From the NCBI GenBank assembly GCA_963702835.1, contig OY969762.1:3100001-3164000 (forward strand): a DNA stretch of 64,000 nt, given 5' to 3'. Under the pieces are notes generated by a model. The model was not told the DNA's origin and did no database searches. It saw nothing but the letters and a program-made list of their open reading frames with translations. The DNA comes from JAFGAV01 sp041479055. GTDB lineage: Bacteria; Acidobacteriota; Aminicenantia; Aminicenantales; JAFGAV01. Each line of letters opens with the position of its first letter. Position 1 is the first letter of the stretch. The position numbers and the translations under genes were made by a program. This document shows positions 61,299 through 64,000 of the stretch, one piece after another.

Positions 61299-62147
61299 AT
61301 GAGCGGTCGCTATGGTTGCCCGGAGGAGGAGCTGGCCCGCTACACTTGCTACCGGGCGCAAGGGCCAGTCTCTATCGACGGCAATTTGGACAAACGCCTT
61401 TGGGCAGCTGCGCCGCGGTCAGGCCGTTTTGTGGACCTGGTGAGCGGAGCGCCGGCCTGGCTCGACACGCGAATGGCCGGGCTATGGGATGATGAAAATC
61501 TTTACCTGACCTTCTGGCTGGAGGAGCCGGATGTGCGGGCCGCCCTCACCGAGCGTGATTCCTTCATCTGGACGGAGAACGACCTCGAGGTGTTCATCGC
61601 CGGGCCGGACTGCTACTACGAATTCCAGGTCAACGCCCTGGGTACGATCTACGAAGTGTTCTATATCTGGCAGGATGCTTACCTTCGCGGCGGCTTTTCC
61701 CGGAAGCCGGAATTTGACCTGGCGGCGCATAATGCAGATGTATTGGCTGGATTCCAGGATAACTCCCGTCACGGCCGCCATCCCCGGGGCAAACGGTGGG
61801 CTTTCCTGGACTGGGACTTCCCCGGGCTGCGTTGGGCAGTGAAGGTGGACGGAACACTCAACGACAATAGCGACCTGGACCGCGGCTGGACCGTTGAACT
61901 GGCCTTTCCCTGGAAGGGTATGGCCGGCCTGGCCCAAGGCCGGCCGCTTCCGCCGCGCGACGGCGACGTCTGGCGCATGGCCTTCATGCGCTTCGAGGCT
62001 GCCCAGGCCGGCGGTGTCCGCCTCAAGCCCGACCCGGGCTGGGCCCTCAACCGCCACGGGGTCTACGACTCCCACATCCCGGAGTGCTTTTCCTTCATCC
62101 GCTTCTCGACCCAAGCCGTGGGCGCTGCGGAAAGGGCTTCCGATTAA
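61299..62147 (+). CDS. CBM9-like carbohydrate-binding domain protein
   Basis: The 282-residue protein has the family-9 module pattern: SIDGNLDKRLWAAAPRS, DTRMAGLWDDENLYLTFWLEEPD, NDLEVFIAGPDCYYEFQVNALG and WTVELAFPWKGM. No signal peptide is visible. These domains bind sugars or act as outer-surface accessory domains; alone, the role is unknown. It is 28 bases after the peptidase fusion and probably co-transcribed. Confidence 0.8.
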   Translation: MSGRYGCPEEELARYTCYRAQGPVSIDGNLDKRLWAAAPRSGRFVDLVSGAPAWLDTRMAGLWDDENLYLTFWLEEPDVRAALTERDSFIWTENDLEVFIAGPDCYYEFQVNALGTIYEVFYIWQDAYLRGGFSRKPEFDLAAHNADVLAGFQDNSRHGRHPRGKRWAFLDWDFPGLRWAVKVDGTLNDNSDLDRGWTVELAFPWKGMAGLAQGRPLPPRDGDVWRMAFMRFEAAQAGGVRLKPDPGWALNRHGVYDSHIPECFSFIRFSTQAVGAAERASD

Positions 62148-62228
62148 TTGAGCGATAAGCCGGATCCACAGCGACACTTTATTGATTATTTTCGTATATA
62201 ATAAAGCTTATTTTTTAAGGAGGTTTCT

Positions 62229-64000
62229 ATGCGTTCAGCGAAAGCGTTCCTGTCTCTAGCGATTATTTTCCTTTTTGTCCTGGCTCCCCTGGCCTGGGGC
62301 CAGACCGGCCTGGCCCAGTCCGTGGACATCCCTTATAAGAAGTTCGTCCTGGACAACGGCCTGACGCTCATTGTCCATGAGGACCACAAAGCGCCCATCG
62401 TGGCCTTCAACATCTGGTACCATGTCGGCTCGAAGAACGAAAAGCCCGGCAAGACCGGTTTCGCCCATCTCTTCGAACACCTCATGTTCAACGGCTCGGA
62501 GAACTTTAAGGGCGACTACTTTCTGCCCATGGAAAAAATCGGGGCCACCGACCTCAACGGCACGACCAGCGAGGACCGGACGAACTACTTTGAGAACGTC
62601 CCGGTCTCGGCTTTCGACATCGCCCTGTGGATGGAGTCTGACCGCATGGGGCATCTCCTGGGCGCCGTGACTCAGAGCGTCCTCGATGAGCAGCGCGGCG
62701 TCGTCCAGAACGAGAAGCGCCAATACGAGAACGAGCCCTACGCCCTGAGCTATGATCTCATCACCGCCAATTGTTTCCCCAAGGGCCACCCCTATTCCTG
62801 GACGGTCATCGGCTCTATGGAGGACCTCAACGCGGCCTCCCTCCAGGACGTTCAGGAGTGGTTCAAGGCCCACTACGGGGCGGCCAACGCCGTCATCGCC
62901 GTCGCCGGCGACATCACCGCTGAACAGGCCCTGGCCAAGGTCAATCAGTATTTCGGCGATATCCCCAGCGGCCCCCCGATTACGAAATATAACGCCTACA
63001 TCGCCAAGCGGACGGGCGTCCAGCGCCAAGTCGCCCAAGACCGGGTCCCCCAGGCCAGGCTGTACAAGGTCTGGAACGTTCCGGCCTGGGGCACGGACTG
63101 CGCCAACCGGCTTGAGCTGGTAGCAGCCGTCCTATCTTCCGGAAAGAACTCCCGGCTCTACAAGCGGCTCGTCTATGACGAGCAGATCGCCACGGACGTC
63201 AACGCCTACGTCGACGCCCGGGAGATCGCGGGCTTATTCAACATCGAAGCCACAGCCAAGCCCGGCGTCGAGCTGTCCAAAGTCGAGAAGGCCGTAGACG
63301 AGGAGCTCGACCACTTCCTGCGGGAGGGGCCGACCGCCGCGGAGCTTGAGCGGGTCAAGGCCCAGCACATCGCCGGCATTATCCGCGGCCTGGAGAGGAT
63401 CGGCGGGTTCGGGGGCAAAAGCGATGTTCTGGCCACCTCCCAGGTCTTCGGCGGTTCGCCCGAGGCCTACAAGAAGAATCTTGCTACGATCGAAAAGGCC
63501 TCTGTCAAGGACGTCCAGGAGGCCGCCCAGCACTGGCTTTCCGACGGCGTTTACATCCTCGAAATCCATCCCTTCCCCACATATAAGACGGTCGCCTCGA
63601 ACGTGGACCGGACCAAGCTCCCCGAAGCGGGCACGGCGCCCGACGCCAAGTTTTCCAAGCTCGAGCGGACAACCCTGTCCAACGGGCTCAAGGTCATCCT
63701 GGCCCGCCGCGAGGCTGTCCCCGTCGTCAACTTCAACCTCCTCCTCGACGCGGGCTATGCTGCCGATCAATCAGGCCTCCCCGGCACGGCCTCCCTGGCC
63801 ATGAACATGCTGGACGAGGGGACTAAAACGCGGAGCGCCCTCCAGATCAGCGAAGAGCTCCAGAAGCTCGGCGCCTCCCTCAACTCCGGCTCCAGCCTCG
63901 ACACGTCCAGCGTCTCGCTGTCCGCGCTCAAGGCCAACCTCGACGCCTCGCTGGCCCTTTACGCCGACGTCATCCTCAACCCGTCTTTTCCCGAGAATGA
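62229..64000 (+). CDS. M16-family (insulinase-like) zinc peptidase, 3' end outside window
   Basis: At least 590 residues are visible, running off the right edge. A signal peptide (SLAIIFLFVLAPLAWG) precedes an M16 catalytic domain with the inverted zinc motif HLFEH (H80, E83, H84) and the third ligand in DEQRGVVQNEKRQYEN. A second, inactive M16-type domain starts near LERTTLSNGLKVILARREAVP (about 480). An AAGGAGG site precedes the ATG. It degrades peptides in the periplasm, matching the other exported peptidases around it. Confidence 0.93.
   Translation, partial: MRSAKAFLSLAIIFLFVLAPLAWGQTGLAQSVDIPYKKFVLDNGLTLIVHEDHKAPIVAFNIWYHVGSKNEKPGKTGFAHLFEHLMFNGSENFKGDYFLPMEKIGATDLNGTTSEDRTNYFENVPVSAFDIALWMESDRMGHLLGAVTQSVLDEQRGVVQNEKRQYENEPYALSYDLITANCFPKGHPYSWTVIGSMEDLNAASLQDVQEWFKAHYGAANAVIAVAGDITAEQALAKVNQYFGDIPSGPPITKYNAYIAKRTGVQRQVAQDRVPQARLYKVWNVPAWGTDCANRLELVAAVLSSGKNSRLYKRLVYDEQIATDVNAYVDAREIAGLFNIEATAKPGVELSKVEKAVDEELDHFLREGPTAAELERVKAQHIAGIIRGLERIGGFGGKSDVLATSQVFGGSPEAYKKNLATIEKASVKDVQEAAQHWLSDGVYILEIHPFPTYKTVASNVDRTKLPEAGTAPDAKFSKLERTTLSNGLKVILARREAVPVVNFNLLLDAGYAADQSGLPGTASLAMNMLDEGTKTRSALQISEELQKLGASLNSGSSLDTSSVSLSALKANLDASLALYADVILNPSFPEN

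Noticed and set aside
1..64000. tRNA, rRNA and CRISPR arrays
   Set aside because: I looked for cloverleaf ends, rRNA-like stretches and regularly spaced direct repeats and saw none; a covariance-model scan would be needed to exclude a divergent tRNA.

Overview
The window is a bacterial chromosome segment, mostly GC-rich, from a Gram-negative-type cell: it encodes an outer-membrane beta-barrel, Tat- and Sec-exported enzymes and a DMSO-reductase-type complex. Secreted amidohydrolases, M28/M19/M16 peptidases, GTP-dependent PEPCK and many toxin-antitoxin genes are reminiscent of Acidobacteriota/Aminicenantes-like lineages, but there is no rRNA or other marker here, so that placement is a guess. 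I found no tRNA, rRNA or CRISPR array.

Region by region. 1-3.7 kb: a sigma-54 two-component locus. It holds an intact NtrC-family regulator, a decayed second copy, the N-terminus of a KinB-like sensor, and a porin with a 31-residue membrane peptide upstream. Two sigma-54 promoters each have a matching pair of upstream sites. 3.8-8.6 kb: a tightly packed lysine/diaminopimelate operon (dapA-like, thrB, dapH, M20 deacetylase, aminotransferase) behind a strong sigma-70 promoter. 8.6-21 kb: housekeeping and secreted proteins (propeller-phosphoesterase, zeta-type toxin-antitoxin pair, pckG, GNAT and DUF2156 proteins, amidohydrolase, lactate permease, PAS-GGDEF, papain-like protease). 21-25 kb: a phzF gene broken by one amber codon, an IS630-type element and a POT transporter. 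25-33 kb: HD-domain protein, mobA, zinc-ribbon membrane protein, PilZ protein and a dmsABC-type molybdoenzyme operon whose membrane subunit is frameshifted.

33-50 kb is an accessory region rich in toxin-antitoxin modules (HicBA, RHH/RelE, MNT nucleotidyltransferase, HTH/nucleotidyltransferase, HTH-MNT/HEPN). Embedded at 35.2-38.8 kb is what I consider the most interesting feature: a decayed integron. It has a remnant of an integron-integrase C-terminus on the same strand as, and just before, four cassette-like genes separated by attC-like sites. For three of the cassettes the first bases are complementary to the R'' box at the end of the same cassette, as expected of true cassettes. Two cassette products look like PD-(D/E)xK nuclease-fold proteins. 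The neighbouring 40-41.7 kb is a mosaic of gene-end remnants and a 228-bp MITE-like element.

50-64 kb: a secreted repeat-rich protein, another amidohydrolase, a split DUF1905/YdeI gene, an IS1202-like element with a perfect 16-bp target duplication, a XhoI-like restriction-modification locus (frameshifted nuclease, intact methyltransferase), a pRiA4b ORF3-like protein, a two-enzyme M28-M19 peptidase fusion, a CBM9-like protein and the start of an M16 peptidase that runs off the right edge.
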